A stretch of DNA of 64,000 bases from an uncultured Dysgonomonas sp. Lineage in GTDB: Bacteria; Bacteroidota; Bacteroidia; Bacteroidales; Dysgonomonadaceae. The stretch spans positions 1 to 64,000 of the forward strand of contig CALKIV010000002.1 in NCBI GenBank assembly GCA_937995835.1, in the 5' to 3' direction. Below, in pieces: positions 16,617 to 25,058 of the stretch. A program made the position numbers and the translations under genes. Each line of letters opens with the position of its first letter. Positions within the stretch are counted from its first letter, which is position 1. Under the pieces are notes generated by a model. That model was given only the letters and a program-made list of their open reading frames with translations. It had not been told where the DNA came from and did not search any database.

Positions 16617-19600
16617 ATGTCCCGAAAATTAGTCATAGCATGTAGTGCTCTATTGTTGATTGTCGCCTGTTTCTTTGGGTATAAATATTGGTTCGCACCC
16701 ACTCATATTCTTTTTCTTAATGTGCCTAATGCACAGGCTGCAGACATCACTTTGAACAATGATAGTAAACACATCAAGATCACCTGCCTAGCAACTGATG
16801 AGGCTGAGTCGCTTGATGGATATGATGCCATAGCTGTTTTCGGGCGTGGATTACATCTCACTGAAGAGCAACAGGCAGCATTGGAAAAGATAGCCGAAAA
16901 GGGAACTCCCATTTTAACGATCTCTTCCAATGCTGCTCTGTCTCCTCTCAATTTCAATTTAACAGGTGCTGAACGGGTGCACTTGTTACAATACTTCAAT
17001 AATCCCAATTTGACAAACTATCGGAACGCTTTACGGGCTTTGAGGCAGATAGCTACACCTCAACGCATTCCTAAAGAAGAGTTTGATGAGCCCATAGAAT
17101 TGCCTAACAATCATTATTATCACAGAGAATATGGGCAATATTTTGAGACAAAAGAAGAACTTACCAACTACTTAAAAAACAAAGGTCTCTATCACGAGGA
17201 TGGAAAAAATATTGCATTCATCAGTGGAGTTAATTTCCCAATGGAAGGCAATCGTGCTCATGTCGACACCTTGATTTATCGCCTTACAAATGAAGGCTTT
17301 AATGTATATCCTATTGCTAGCCCACAAGGCAGAAGCGAGATGATTAAAGATTTGCTACCTGATGCTGTGGTCTACTACCCAATGGGACGACTAGGAAATG
17401 ATGAATTTATCAATTGGTTACACACAGAAAGTATTCCTCTTTTTTGTCCTTTTCCTCTGATTCAATCCACAGAAGAATGGCTTGACCCTATGAATCCTGT
17501 ATCGGGAGGTGTCCTCAATGGACGTATCTTAGTGCCCGAAATAGATGGAGCGATGACTCCATTGGCTATTGCCACGCAAAACCCTCACCCAAGTGGCTAT
17601 TATCTATATACTGTGGAAGAAGAACGAATGAACAACTTCATTCAACACGTAAAGAAATATTTAGGCTTGTCTCAAAAGGCCAATAGCGAAAAGAAAGTCG
17701 CCATCTGCTATTTCAGATCACCAGGGAAAGATGCTCTGCTGGCTAGTGGCATGGAGGTGATCCCCTCGCTATACAACTTCCTAAAACTTTTACAATCGCA
17801 AGGGTATAGCCTATCTGGCTTGCCTACAACCTTAGAAGCATTTAAGAAAAGAATAAATACAGATGGATTGATACTTGGTTCGTATGCCAAAGGAGCACAA
17901 GAGGACTTCTTGAAAAATGCCAATCCTGTTTGGCTTAGTTCGAAAGAATATGAACGATGGGCTAAAGCTATTTTAGCTCCTCATAAATATCAGGAAGTGA
18001 TAGATAAATATGGAGAAGCTCCCGGAGAACTACTTGTAAAAGAGGATGAATCGGGAGAAAAAAAGATCGCCTTTGCTTGTCTCCAATTTGGTAATGTGAT
18101 TCTCTTTCCTCAACCTCGCCCAGCCTTAGGCGATGATGACTTTAAGCTGGTACATGGAATGCCTGTGGCGCCACCTCACAGCTATCTTGCCCCCTATCTA
18201 TATGTTCACAAAGGCTTTGGTGCTGATGCTATTATTCACTTTGGAACGCATGGCAACTTAGAATATACCCCAGGGAAGAATGTCGCCCTATCGAAGAATG
18301 ATTGGGCAGAAGTCTTGGTCAATGATTTGCCCCACTTCTATTTCTATACCACTGGCAATGTGGGCGAAGGCATCATAGCCAAAAGACGGACACACGCTGT
18401 TTTAGTCACTCACCTCACTCCTCCCTATGTGGAAAGTGGAATGCGTCAACGCTATAGTGCTATATTGGATAATATACACCACCTACTGCACACAGGGAAC
18501 AGCAATAAAGTGCTTGCCCTACAAACCAAGAAAGATGTAATGAAACTTGGCTTGCACCGAGATTTGGAACTTGATTCTATTCCTGACAATCCTTTTTCTA
18601 TTAAGGAGTTAGAAAAAGTAGATCTATTTATGGAAGAGATAGCCAACGAAAAAACAATGGGCGCTTTTTACACCATGGGCGAGGCTTATTCGGCTAGAGA
18701 CCTGTTAACAACCACACTGGCTGTCAGTGCCGATCCTCTTGCCTATACTTTAGCCAAACAAGATCGTGATGCTGGCAAGATCACAACTGAGCAGCTACAG
18801 AATTTTGCTTATATCGCACACCACTATTTGCCTACAGCTAAAAAGAGATTGACCACACTTTTGCAATCTCCGAATAAGAATATCAATACAGTAGATTCTT
18901 TGTTACAAGATGCCTTAAGATATCGAGAGCTGTTAACGCTTTCTACAGCAAATGAGTTTAAGGCAATACTACAAGGGCTAAATGGAGGGAATATTTTCCC
19001 TGCACCGGGTGGCGATCCCGTATTAAATCCAAATGTTTTGCCCACTGGACGCAATATGTATAGCATCAATGTGGAAACCACGCCAACCAAACGCTCGTGG
19101 GAAGAAGGGAAACGTTTAGCTGAAAGCTCAATCGAAATTTATAAAGAGAAACATGGCACATTGCCTCGAAAAGTAAATTACACTTTTTGGGCAGGTGAGT
19201 TTATCAATTCCGAAGGGGCAACAGTGGCTCAAGCCTTATATATGCTTGGTGTAGAACCTGTGCGCGATTCGCAAGGACGAATTGTAGATATCAAGTTGAT
19301 TTCTTCTGAAGAATTGGGACGTTCGAGAATCAATGTCGTGGTACAAGTATCGGGGCAATTGAGAGATATTGCCGGTTCTCGATTGAAGCTGATCACTGAG
19401 GCTGTTCGCTTGGCTTCTTCTGCCACAGATGATATTTATCCCAATTTCGTTTCTTCAGGAACACTTCTTCAAGAGAAAGACTTGATCGATCAGGGTGTTC
19501 CTCCTCTCAAAGCCAGAGAAATGTCTGTGATGAGGGTCTTCGGCCCAGTCAACAGTGGATACAGCACAGGGATGATAGCCTATACGGACAACAGTGGCAA

Positions 19601-20537
19601 ATGGGATAGCGAAACTGAGCTTGTAGAGGGCTACCTCAACAATATGGGAGCGATCTATGGCGATGACGAAAATTGGGGAGCTTTTCAGAAAGGTTTATTA
19701 GCCTCTGCTCTTGCCGAGACGGATGTCATCATTCAGCCTAGACAGAGCAATACATGGGGCCCAATTTCGCTCGATCACGTATTTGAATTTACTGGTGCGA
19801 TGTCGCTTGCTGTAACACATATTACAGGCAAAGAACCTGATGCGCTGATGGCAGACTACAGAAATAGGAATAATAAGCGAATGCAAAACTTAAAGGAAGC
19901 AATAGCTGTGGAATCGAGAGCAACGATCCTGAACCCGACCTTTGTAGAAGAGCGCATGAAAGGCGATGCTACAACGGCTCAACAGTTTGGAAAAATATTC
20001 CGTAATATCTACGGATGGCAAGTGATGCGTCCTTCGTCTTTGGATAAGGAAATGTACAACGATCTTTATGACATGTATATTGCCGACAAACACAATTTGA
20101 ATATTCATAAATATTTTGATGAGGTAAATCCTGCTGCTTTGCAAACAATCACCTCTGTGATGCTGGAAAGTGCACGCAAAGGATACTGGAAAGCGTCTCC
20201 TGAACAGCTAGAACAAACCTTAGTACTACACACGAACAACATTAGGCAACATGGGGCAGCATGCACCGAAGTGGTCTGCGACAATCAAAAATTGCAAGGC
20301 TTCATCAGTAAAAATTTGTCGTCAGAAAAGAATGCTGAATATAAAAAGGGCATGAGCAAAGCCTTAGAAGGTGGACAAGAGGTGCAAGATGGTGTTGTCC
20401 TCAAGAAAGAGACGAGCTATGGAGCAGATCAACCTTTGGAAGAGAATAAAAATACAATCATCATTGTAGCTGTTGTTTTACTTGCATTTTTGGGGCTCTT
20501 GGTGATGCTACGCAAAAAGAGAAAAAATCAGAAGTAA
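16617..20537 (+). CDS. hmuS: CobN/HmuS-type chelatase, membrane anchored at both ends
   Basis: The 1306-residue protein belongs to the CobN / magnesium-chelatase H family. It has an N-terminal membrane helix (about 5-25) and a C-terminal one (about 1278-1298), so the large body probably faces the periplasm. The family signature HFGTHG is at 541-546, followed by NLEYTPGK. Later hallmarks include VSGQLRDIAGSR (near 905), RVFGPVNSGYSTGM and ADYRNRNNKRMQNL. This architecture is that of HmuS of Bacteroidales haem-uptake loci, reported to release metal from haem. No CobS/CobT partner is nearby. The cobalamin riboswitches raise the alternative that it works on corrinoids. Confidence 0.88.
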   Translation: MSRKLVIACSALLLIVACFFGYKYWFAPTHILFLNVPNAQAADITLNNDSKHIKITCLATDEAESLDGYDAIAVFGRGLHLTEEQQAALEKIAEKGTPILTISSNAALSPLNFNLTGAERVHLLQYFNNPNLTNYRNALRALRQIATPQRIPKEEFDEPIELPNNHYYHREYGQYFETKEELTNYLKNKGLYHEDGKNIAFISGVNFPMEGNRAHVDTLIYRLTNEGFNVYPIASPQGRSEMIKDLLPDAVVYYPMGRLGNDEFINWLHTESIPLFCPFPLIQSTEEWLDPMNPVSGGVLNGRILVPEIDGAMTPLAIATQNPHPSGYYLYTVEEERMNNFIQHVKKYLGLSQKANSEKKVAICYFRSPGKDALLASGMEVIPSLYNFLKLLQSQGYSLSGLPTTLEAFKKRINTDGLILGSYAKGAQEDFLKNANPVWLSSKEYERWAKAILAPHKYQEVIDKYGEAPGELLVKEDESGEKKIAFACLQFGNVILFPQPRPALGDDDFKLVHGMPVAPPHSYLAPYLYVHKGFGADAIIHFGTHGNLEYTPGKNVALSKNDWAEVLVNDLPHFYFYTTGNVGEGIIAKRRTHAVLVTHLTPPYVESGMRQRYSAILDNIHHLLHTGNSNKVLALQTKKDVMKLGLHRDLELDSIPDNPFSIKELEKVDLFMEEIANEKTMGAFYTMGEAYSARDLLTTTLAVSADPLAYTLAKQDRDAGKITTEQLQNFAYIAHHYLPTAKKRLTTLLQSPNKNINTVDSLLQDALRYRELLTLSTANEFKAILQGLNGGNIFPAPGGDPVLNPNVLPTGRNMYSINVETTPTKRSWEEGKRLAESSIEIYKEKHGTLPRKVNYTFWAGEFINSEGATVAQALYMLGVEPVRDSQGRIVDIKLISSEELGRSRINVVVQVSGQLRDIAGSRLKLITEAVRLASSATDDIYPNFVSSGTLLQEKDLIDQGVPPLKAREMSVMRVFGPVNSGYSTGMIAYTDNSGKWDSETELVEGYLNNMGAIYGDDENWGAFQKGLLASALAETDVIIQPRQSNTWGPISLDHVFEFTGAMSLAVTHITGKEPDALMADYRNRNNKRMQNLKEAIAVESRATILNPTFVEERMKGDATTAQQFGKIFRNIYGWQVMRPSSLDKEMYNDLYDMYIADKHNLNIHKYFDEVNPAALQTITSVMLESARKGYWKASPEQLEQTLVLHTNNIRQHGAACTEVVCDNQKLQGFISKNLSSEKNAEYKKGMSKALEGGQEVQDGVVLKKETSYGADQPLEENKNTIIIVAVVLLAFLGLLVMLRKKRKNQK

Positions 20538-20546
20538 GCCAGAGGT

Positions 20547-21239
20547 ATGGAACTAATCATTCAGATATTAATGGCATTCATCTTCATTGGCTGTTGTCTC
20601 AGGCTCAGCTTCTGGAAGCTCTGGAAAAGCATGATATTCAGTGCCGTATGTGCTGTATTCATTCTTTGGAGCTATCAATATGCTGTTATGCAGTCTAAGA
20701 CTCAACTTGCTGATTATCTAAACAATGGCAAGATGATGCAAAATATGGCTGTGCTGATCACCATCGAATCGGTAATTTGCATCTCCTTTTGCTTTGCTTC
20801 ATTGAGACAAGCAATAAGGAAATCTAAAAATAAATATCTGAGCCTTTTGAACTGGTATCCAGGTATTCTTATTTTCCCTGTGTTGTTCTATGTGATGACG
20901 CAATTGATCTTCAACCTTTCAGGAGTAGACTTTTCGACCATCTCTTATACGCTGGCTTTCATTGCCTTTATCAGTTTGCCTATTTTGGGTCAATTATTAA
21001 AATGGCTTTTGGACGAAACTGAGTTCAGATTAGAGGTTTATTTTTTGGTTTGCCTCTTCATTTGCATCCTCGGACTTGTCTCCACCGTTAGTGGAGAAGT
21101 GGTCTATGCAGCAGTAGAACAGCCACTCCACCTTAAAGCCTACCTGATGGCTTTTGGCGTTTTTGCACTTGCCTTTGGTGTAGGATGCCTTTGGAATAAA
21201 TATAAATGGATAATAAAAACAAAGAAAAATAAATTTTAA
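20547..21239 (+). CDS. Polytopic membrane protein of the chelatase operon
   Basis: The 230-residue protein has about seven hydrophobic helices (near residues 3-24, 28-48, 64-85, 99-119, 128-150, 163-187 and 194-215) and few charged residues apart from a KWLLDETEFRLE loop. I cannot assign a family by eye. It corresponds in position to the HmuT/U-type integral membrane protein of haem-uptake clusters. The next gene's ATG directly abuts its stop. It probably forms part of a membrane complex with the chelatase and the ExbB/ExbD-like pair. Confidence 0.75.
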   Translation: MELIIQILMAFIFIGCCLRLSFWKLWKSMIFSAVCAVFILWSYQYAVMQSKTQLADYLNNGKMMQNMAVLITIESVICISFCFASLRQAIRKSKNKYLSLLNWYPGILIFPVLFYVMTQLIFNLSGVDFSTISYTLAFIAFISLPILGQLLKWLLDETEFRLEVYFLVCLFICILGLVSTVSGEVVYAAVEQPLHLKAYLMAFGVFALAFGVGCLWNKYKWIIKTKKNKF

Positions 21240-21845
21240 ATGGAAGTTATATCTAAAGTCTTATTTTGGGTAGCTAACAGCTTGCTGATCCCCGATATCA
21301 TTCTTCTGCTGTTGCTCTTCGGACGTTCATTGATCTTAATCGGTAGTTTCTATAACCAATTTATGGTGAAAAGAAAAAACGATAAGCTAATGGGAAATAC
21401 TATACAAAATCTAAATGACACCTCTGTGGCAGATCTGCACAAGCAACTGCCTGAAAAAGACAATTCATTAATAATAAAATACCTCAGAGAGATCGTAGGC
21501 TCACCACAAAATGAGACCTCGATTGATTTTCATATCACGAACTTTGAGATCGAAGCCGAAAAGGATCTTTCCTTATCCAAAATGCTTGCCAAATTAGGCC
21601 CAGTCTTAGGACTGATAGGCACATTGATAGCAATGAGTCCTGCCCTCGTAGGCTTGTCCACTGGCGACATTTCGGGCATGGCATACAACATGCAAGTGGT
21701 ATTTGCGACTACAGTTGTAGGATTAGTGATCAGTGCTATTGGCTTGTTCACCTTACAAGTGAAACAGCGATGGTATGCGAAGGATGTCAACAACCTTGAT
21801 TTTGTATCTAGACTATTAATCGAAAATAAAAAGAGCAATGAGTAG
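21240..21845 (+). CDS. MotA/TolQ/ExbB-family proton channel protein
   Basis: The 201-residue protein has three membrane segments (about 8-36, 118-140 and 154-176), with the long cytoplasmic region between the first and second, as in ExbB/TolQ. The family core is recognisable in KLGPVLGLIGTLIAMSPAL and VVFATTVVGLVISAIGL. Such proteins form proton-driven stator complexes with an ExbD-like partner. That partner is the next gene, overlapping by 8 bases. The pair probably energises the chelatase complex or the TonB-type receptor encoded in the same operon. Confidence 0.88.
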   Translation: MEVISKVLFWVANSLLIPDIILLLLLFGRSLILIGSFYNQFMVKRKNDKLMGNTIQNLNDTSVADLHKQLPEKDNSLIIKYLREIVGSPQNETSIDFHITNFEIEAEKDLSLSKMLAKLGPVLGLIGTLIAMSPALVGLSTGDISGMAYNMQVVFATTVVGLVISAIGLFTLQVKQRWYAKDVNNLDFVSRLLIENKKSNE

Positions 21846-22176
21846 ACAACGAAGAAGAGTGTCCAGACTGATGAAAGACGACGATAGCGATCCTCTAGCA
21901 GTAGTTGTCAACCTGTTTGATGTGGCTATGGTGTTTGCCGTAGCCTTGATGGTAGCCATGGTGATGCATATGAATATGACAGAAGTTTTTACGCAAGAAG
22001 ATTATACGATTGTGAAAAATCCGGGGAAAGAGAATATGGAAATCATCCAAAAAGAGGGAAACAAGATAAATAAATATACACCCTCACAGGAGCAATCGCA
22101 AGGAAAACAAAAGGGACGGAAAGTTGGGATTGCCTACGAATTAGAGAATGGCGAAATTATTTATGTTCCTGAATGA
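21838..22176 (+). CDS. DUF2149 protein, ExbD-like stator partner
   Basis: The 112-residue protein has a basic N-terminus, DDDSDPLAVVVNLFDVAMVF leading into a single membrane helix (about 23-45), and a periplasmic tail. Asp28 lies at the start of the helix, the position of the proton-carrying Asp in ExbD/TolR. This matches the DUF2149 family encoded next to ExbB-like proteins. It overlaps the ExbB-like gene by 8 bases. The tail ends in ELENGEIIYVPE. It lacks the full-size ExbD periplasmic domain, so it is a minimal version. Confidence 0.8.
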   Translation: MSRQRRRVSRLMKDDDSDPLAVVVNLFDVAMVFAVALMVAMVMHMNMTEVFTQEDYTIVKNPGKENMEIIQKEGNKINKYTPSQEQSQGKQKGRKVGIAYELENGEIIYVPE

Positions 22177-22257
22177 TATTCTTTTAGAGGATTAACAAAA
22201 TAAACCACTACCAAAAACAGACACTCCCTATACAATTAATCATCACATGTTAAATCA

Positions 22258-22294
22258 ATAAAAAAAGCCACTTATACTATGCATAAGTGGCTTT
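22258..22294 (-). terminator. Terminator after tRNA-Lys
   Basis: Plus-strand AAAGCCACTTAT (22264-22275) and ATAAGTGGCTTT (22283-22294) form a 12-bp stem with a 7-base loop. On the minus strand it follows the tRNA 3' end by 3 bases and leads into a run of T. Confidence 0.85.
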
Positions 22295-22297
22295 CTG

Positions 22298-22370
22298 TGA
22301 CCCCGGAGGGATTCGAACCCTCGACCCATTGATTAAGAGTCAATTGCTCTACCAACTGAGCTACGGAGTC
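22298..22370 (-). tRNA. tRNA-Lys (CTT)
   Basis: On the minus strand, acceptor GACTCCG pairs with CGGGGTC (one T:G wobble). The D-arm contains AGCTCAGTTGGTAGAGC, the anticodon stem TTGA/TCAA encloses loop CTCTTAA, and the T-arm has loop TTCGAAT. The anticodon CTT reads AAG (Lys). It is 73 bases with discriminator A and no encoded CCA. Confidence 0.97.
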
Positions 22371-22459
22371 TGACTTTGGTGTCACAAAGGTAATATATAC
22401 AATTTTAAATGAGCCAACTTTTTTAAGAAAAAAATATTTTTTTTTTACTCTAGTCCTAA

Positions 22460-22792
22460 TTATGATATTGGATCCCAAAAAATATTTTTCCAATTCTTTA
22501 TTCTATCATTTTCTACGTCAACACCTTCCTCCTTCAACAACTCTTCCATCCGACTTGATGTTTCAAACGCTGCTCTACCTGAAAGTAGCCCTTGACTATT
22601 CACCACTCGATGTGCAGGTAAACCCTCTGCTGTGCTGTTTGCTAATACTCTCCCCACCATTCGAGAGAGATTAGGATAACCGATGGCACGAGCAATAGCT
22701 CCATAGCTTGTTGCCCTACCATAGGGAATCAATCTGACTACTTGAAAAACCAACTCCCTAAATTCCAAAGCATCGGGTTTCCCCTTTAACAT
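22460..22792 (-). CDS. Alkyltransferase-like protein (ATL), MGMT fold without the active Cys
   Basis: The 110-residue protein matches the DNA-binding C-terminal domain of O6-alkylguanine-DNA alkyltransferase: IPYGRATSYGAIARAIG, then GRVLAN and the active-site segment at 59-62. In repair enzymes this segment is PCHR; here it is PAHR, so the alkyl-accepting Cys is replaced by Ala60. ATL proteins cannot remove the alkyl group themselves but flag O6-alkylguanine for nucleotide excision repair. The start overlaps the last 7 bases of the MFS gene, so the two are probably cotranscribed. Confidence 0.9.
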   Translation of the reverse strand: MLKGKPDALEFRELVFQVVRLIPYGRATSYGAIARAIGYPNLSRMVGRVLANSTAEGLPAHRVVNSQGLLSGRAAFETSSRMEELLKEEGVDVENDRIKNWKNIFWDPIS

Positions 22793-23997
22793 GTTTCTTT
22801 TTTATGACGAAGATTTGGTAAAAACACGGCTACCAATCCGAGCAAAGGCATATATGCACAAAGTGAATAAACAAACTGTATACCATGTTTATCAGCTACC
22901 CAACCAAGAATAGCCGCAGCAATACCTGCGATTCCAAAAGCTAGACCAAAAAATAGTCCAGAGATCAATCCCAACTTAGACGGTAACAGCTCTTGTGCGT
23001 ACACAATGATTGCTGAAAAAGCAGATGCTAAAATGACTCCGATGAAGAAACTAAAGACAGCTGTCCACATCAAGTCAAGGTGTGGCATCATCAGTGAGAA
23101 TGGAGCTGTTCCTAAAATAGAAACCCAAATAACATACTTGCGACCTACCCTATCTCCTATTGGTCCTCCAACAAGTGTCCCCAAAGCAATGGCAAACAGA
23201 AATAAGAAGAGGAAAAGCTGTGATTGTTGGGTGGTTACATGAAATTTATCTATCAAATAGAAGGTGTAGAAATTGGTCAAACTGGAAAGATAAACATATT
23301 TAGAAAACAGTAATACCAACAACACCCCCAAAGCACACAATGTTCTATTTCGACTTAACGGATTAGGAGCGAATTGCTTCAGTGGTTTATTTTCTGTTCT
23401 CACCACATCAAGTTTTCCCTTATACCATTTATATATTGGACTGATTAGTAATATTGCAACAAAGGCAAGGAATGAAAATATGATGATATAACTCTGACCA
23501 AATGGTGTAATAATTAGAGCTGCCAAGAGGGGCCCTAACGAACCTCCTAAATTTCCTCCAACCTGAAAGATGGCCTGAGCCAAACCATGTTTTCCTCCTG
23601 ATGCCAAATGTGTCAATCTGGATGCCTCAGGGTGGATAATGGAAGATCCCATTCCCGTAAATGATACAGCAATCAGAATAACATAAATACTCTTAGCGTA
23701 GGCTAAAAAGATCAAGCCTACCATCACAAAGAGGATCCCCACCATCAGATAATATGGACGAGGACGTTTGTCGAAATACATTCCTACCAAAGGTTGAAAA
23801 ATGGAGGAAAATATCTGATATACTAAAGCAATCAGTCCCACTTGTGCCAGACTAATAGCTAGTTTTTCTTCAAATACTGGATACAATGCCGGAACTACCG
23901 ACTGAAATAAATCGTTGGAGAAGTGGGCTAAGCTCAATGTAAATAAGATGCCCATGGCGGTCTTTTCGCCACCTATTGTTTTTTCTTTTTCACTCAT
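22786..23997 (-). CDS. MFS transporter, fosmidomycin-resistance (Fsr) type
   Basis: The protein is about 403 residues from the chosen ATG at 23997; a TTG three codons upstream lies inside the promoter box and is rejected. It has twelve hydrophobic helices and an opening LSLAHFSNDLFQSVVPALYP typical of Fsr-like major facilitator exporters, plus the MFS loop motif (GPIGDRVGRKYV) between the two halves. GMGSSIIHPEASRL is another family signature. Fsr proteins export fosmidomycin and possibly other small compounds; the real substrate here is unknown. The ATL gene follows with a 7-base overlap. Confidence 0.9.
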   Translation of the reverse strand: MSEKEKTIGGEKTAMGILFTLSLAHFSNDLFQSVVPALYPVFEEKLAISLAQVGLIALVYQIFSSIFQPLVGMYFDKRPRPYYLMVGILFVMVGLIFLAYAKSIYVILIAVSFTGMGSSIIHPEASRLTHLASGGKHGLAQAIFQVGGNLGGSLGPLLAALIITPFGQSYIIIFSFLAFVAILLISPIYKWYKGKLDVVRTENKPLKQFAPNPLSRNRTLCALGVLLVLLFSKYVYLSSLTNFYTFYLIDKFHVTTQQSQLFLFLFLFAIALGTLVGGPIGDRVGRKYVIWVSILGTAPFSLMMPHLDLMWTAVFSFFIGVILASAFSAIIVYAQELLPSKLGLISGLFFGLAFGIAGIAAAILGWVADKHGIQFVYSLCAYMPLLGLVAVFLPNLRHKKETC

Positions 23998-24003
23998 GGG
24001 GTG

Positions 24004-24011
24004 CAAAGATA
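24004..24011 (-). promoter_or_regulatory. -7 element at the MFS gene, implying almost no leader
   Basis: The minus strand reads TATCTTTG, an exact TAnnTTTG match, only 6 bases before the ATG at 23997. Transcription would start at or just before the start codon, giving a leaderless or near-leaderless mRNA. Confidence 0.45.
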
Positions 24012-24145
24012 AATAAATCTCTCAAGATAATCGAATCTATACCTGTATAGGAATTATTTATCCTAATTGGAGTTAATCCCCAAAAAGATTTTGTACTTTC
24101 ATCCTTCTAGGCTAAATTATTTAATCAAAAAAAACAAATTATAAA

Positions 24146-24976
24146 ATGTTGAATATAGGATGTCATCTTTCTCTATCCAAAGGCTTTGAGGCAATGGGCA
24201 AAGATGCAATGAAGATAGGAGCAAACACATTTCAGTTTTTCACGCGTAATCCTAGAGGAGGAAATGCGAGAGAATTAGACCACAAGGACATTGCCGGACT
24301 TAACAAACTCGTGGAGGATAACAAGTTCGCTCCCCTGTTGGCACATGCTCCCTACACACTCAATCTTTGTTCGTCCAATCCTGCCACACGCAAGTTTGCC
24401 AAAGAAATGATGGCTGACGATCTTAGTCGTCTAGCTCAACTACCATGCCATTTATATAATTTTCATCCGGGAAGTCACACCCAACAAGGCACTGAGGTTG
24501 GCATCCAACAGATCGTAGAGGCACTCAACGAGGTGATAACGGAAGATCAAAAAACAATTATGCTATTGGAAACGATGGCCGGAAAAGGTAGCGAAGTAGG
24601 ACGAAAATTCGAAGAATTGGCAGCTATTATAGATGGTGTAAAACTTAAAGACAAGATGGGTGTTTGTCTAGATACATGCCACATCTTCGAAGGGGGATAT
24701 GACATTGTCAGCGACCTTGAAGCTGTGATTGAGCATTTCGACGAAGTTGTTGGTCTCGACAGACTGCACGCGATCCACCTCAACGACAGCAAAAATCCAT
24801 TAGGAGCTAGAAAAGACAGACACGAAAAAATAGGTGAAGGCACGATTGGGCTAGACACCATCAAGGCTGTAATCAATCATCCTAAACTAAAGCATCTTCC
24901 ATTTTTCCTCGAAACTCCAAACGAATTGGAAGGCTATCAAACTGAAATAGAACTTCTTCGAAAACTATATTCATAA
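24146..24976 (+). CDS. nfo: Endonuclease IV (AP endonuclease)
   Basis: The 276-residue length is typical. Endonuclease IV cuts DNA 5' of abasic sites in base excision repair using three zinc ions in a TIM barrel. Zinc-binding family motifs are visible: NFHPGSH, LLETMAGKGSEVG, GVCLDTCHIFEGGYD, HLNDSKNPLGARKDRHEKIGEG and FFLETPN. The first residues MLNIGCHLSLSKGF fit the usual start. It is a single gene with its own terminator, whose stem overlaps the end of the coding sequence. Confidence 0.96.
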   Translation: MLNIGCHLSLSKGFEAMGKDAMKIGANTFQFFTRNPRGGNARELDHKDIAGLNKLVEDNKFAPLLAHAPYTLNLCSSNPATRKFAKEMMADDLSRLAQLPCHLYNFHPGSHTQQGTEVGIQQIVEALNEVITEDQKTIMLLETMAGKGSEVGRKFEELAAIIDGVKLKDKMGVCLDTCHIFEGGYDIVSDLEAVIEHFDEVVGLDRLHAIHLNDSKNPLGARKDRHEKIGEGTIGLDTIKAVINHPKLKHLPFFLETPNELEGYQTEIELLRKLYS

Positions 24977-24993
24977 GAATACTTATAGTTTTC
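24960..24993 (+). terminator. Terminator overlapping the nfo stop codon
   Basis: GAAAACTATA (24960-24969) pairs with TATAGTTTTC (24984-24993), and T-rich sequence follows. The 5' arm lies in the last codons of nfo, so the hairpin begins before the stop codon. Confidence 0.6.
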
Positions 24994-25026
24994 TTTTAAG
25001 ACTTTTTACAAAACTAGATGGTTTTG

Positions 25027-25034
25027 TATATTTG
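25027..25034 (+). promoter_or_regulatory. -7 promoter element of the panE-like gene
   Basis: TATATTTG matches TAnnTTTG, 24 bases before the ATG. A TTTT lies 20 bases upstream at the -33 position. Confidence 0.5.
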
Positions 25035-25058
25035 TCCGATCAAAAAAAATAATAGAAA

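Noticed and set aside
22272..22493. A 73-codon minus-strand frame
   Set aside because: It runs straight through the tRNA-Lys gene and its terminator, so it is not coding.
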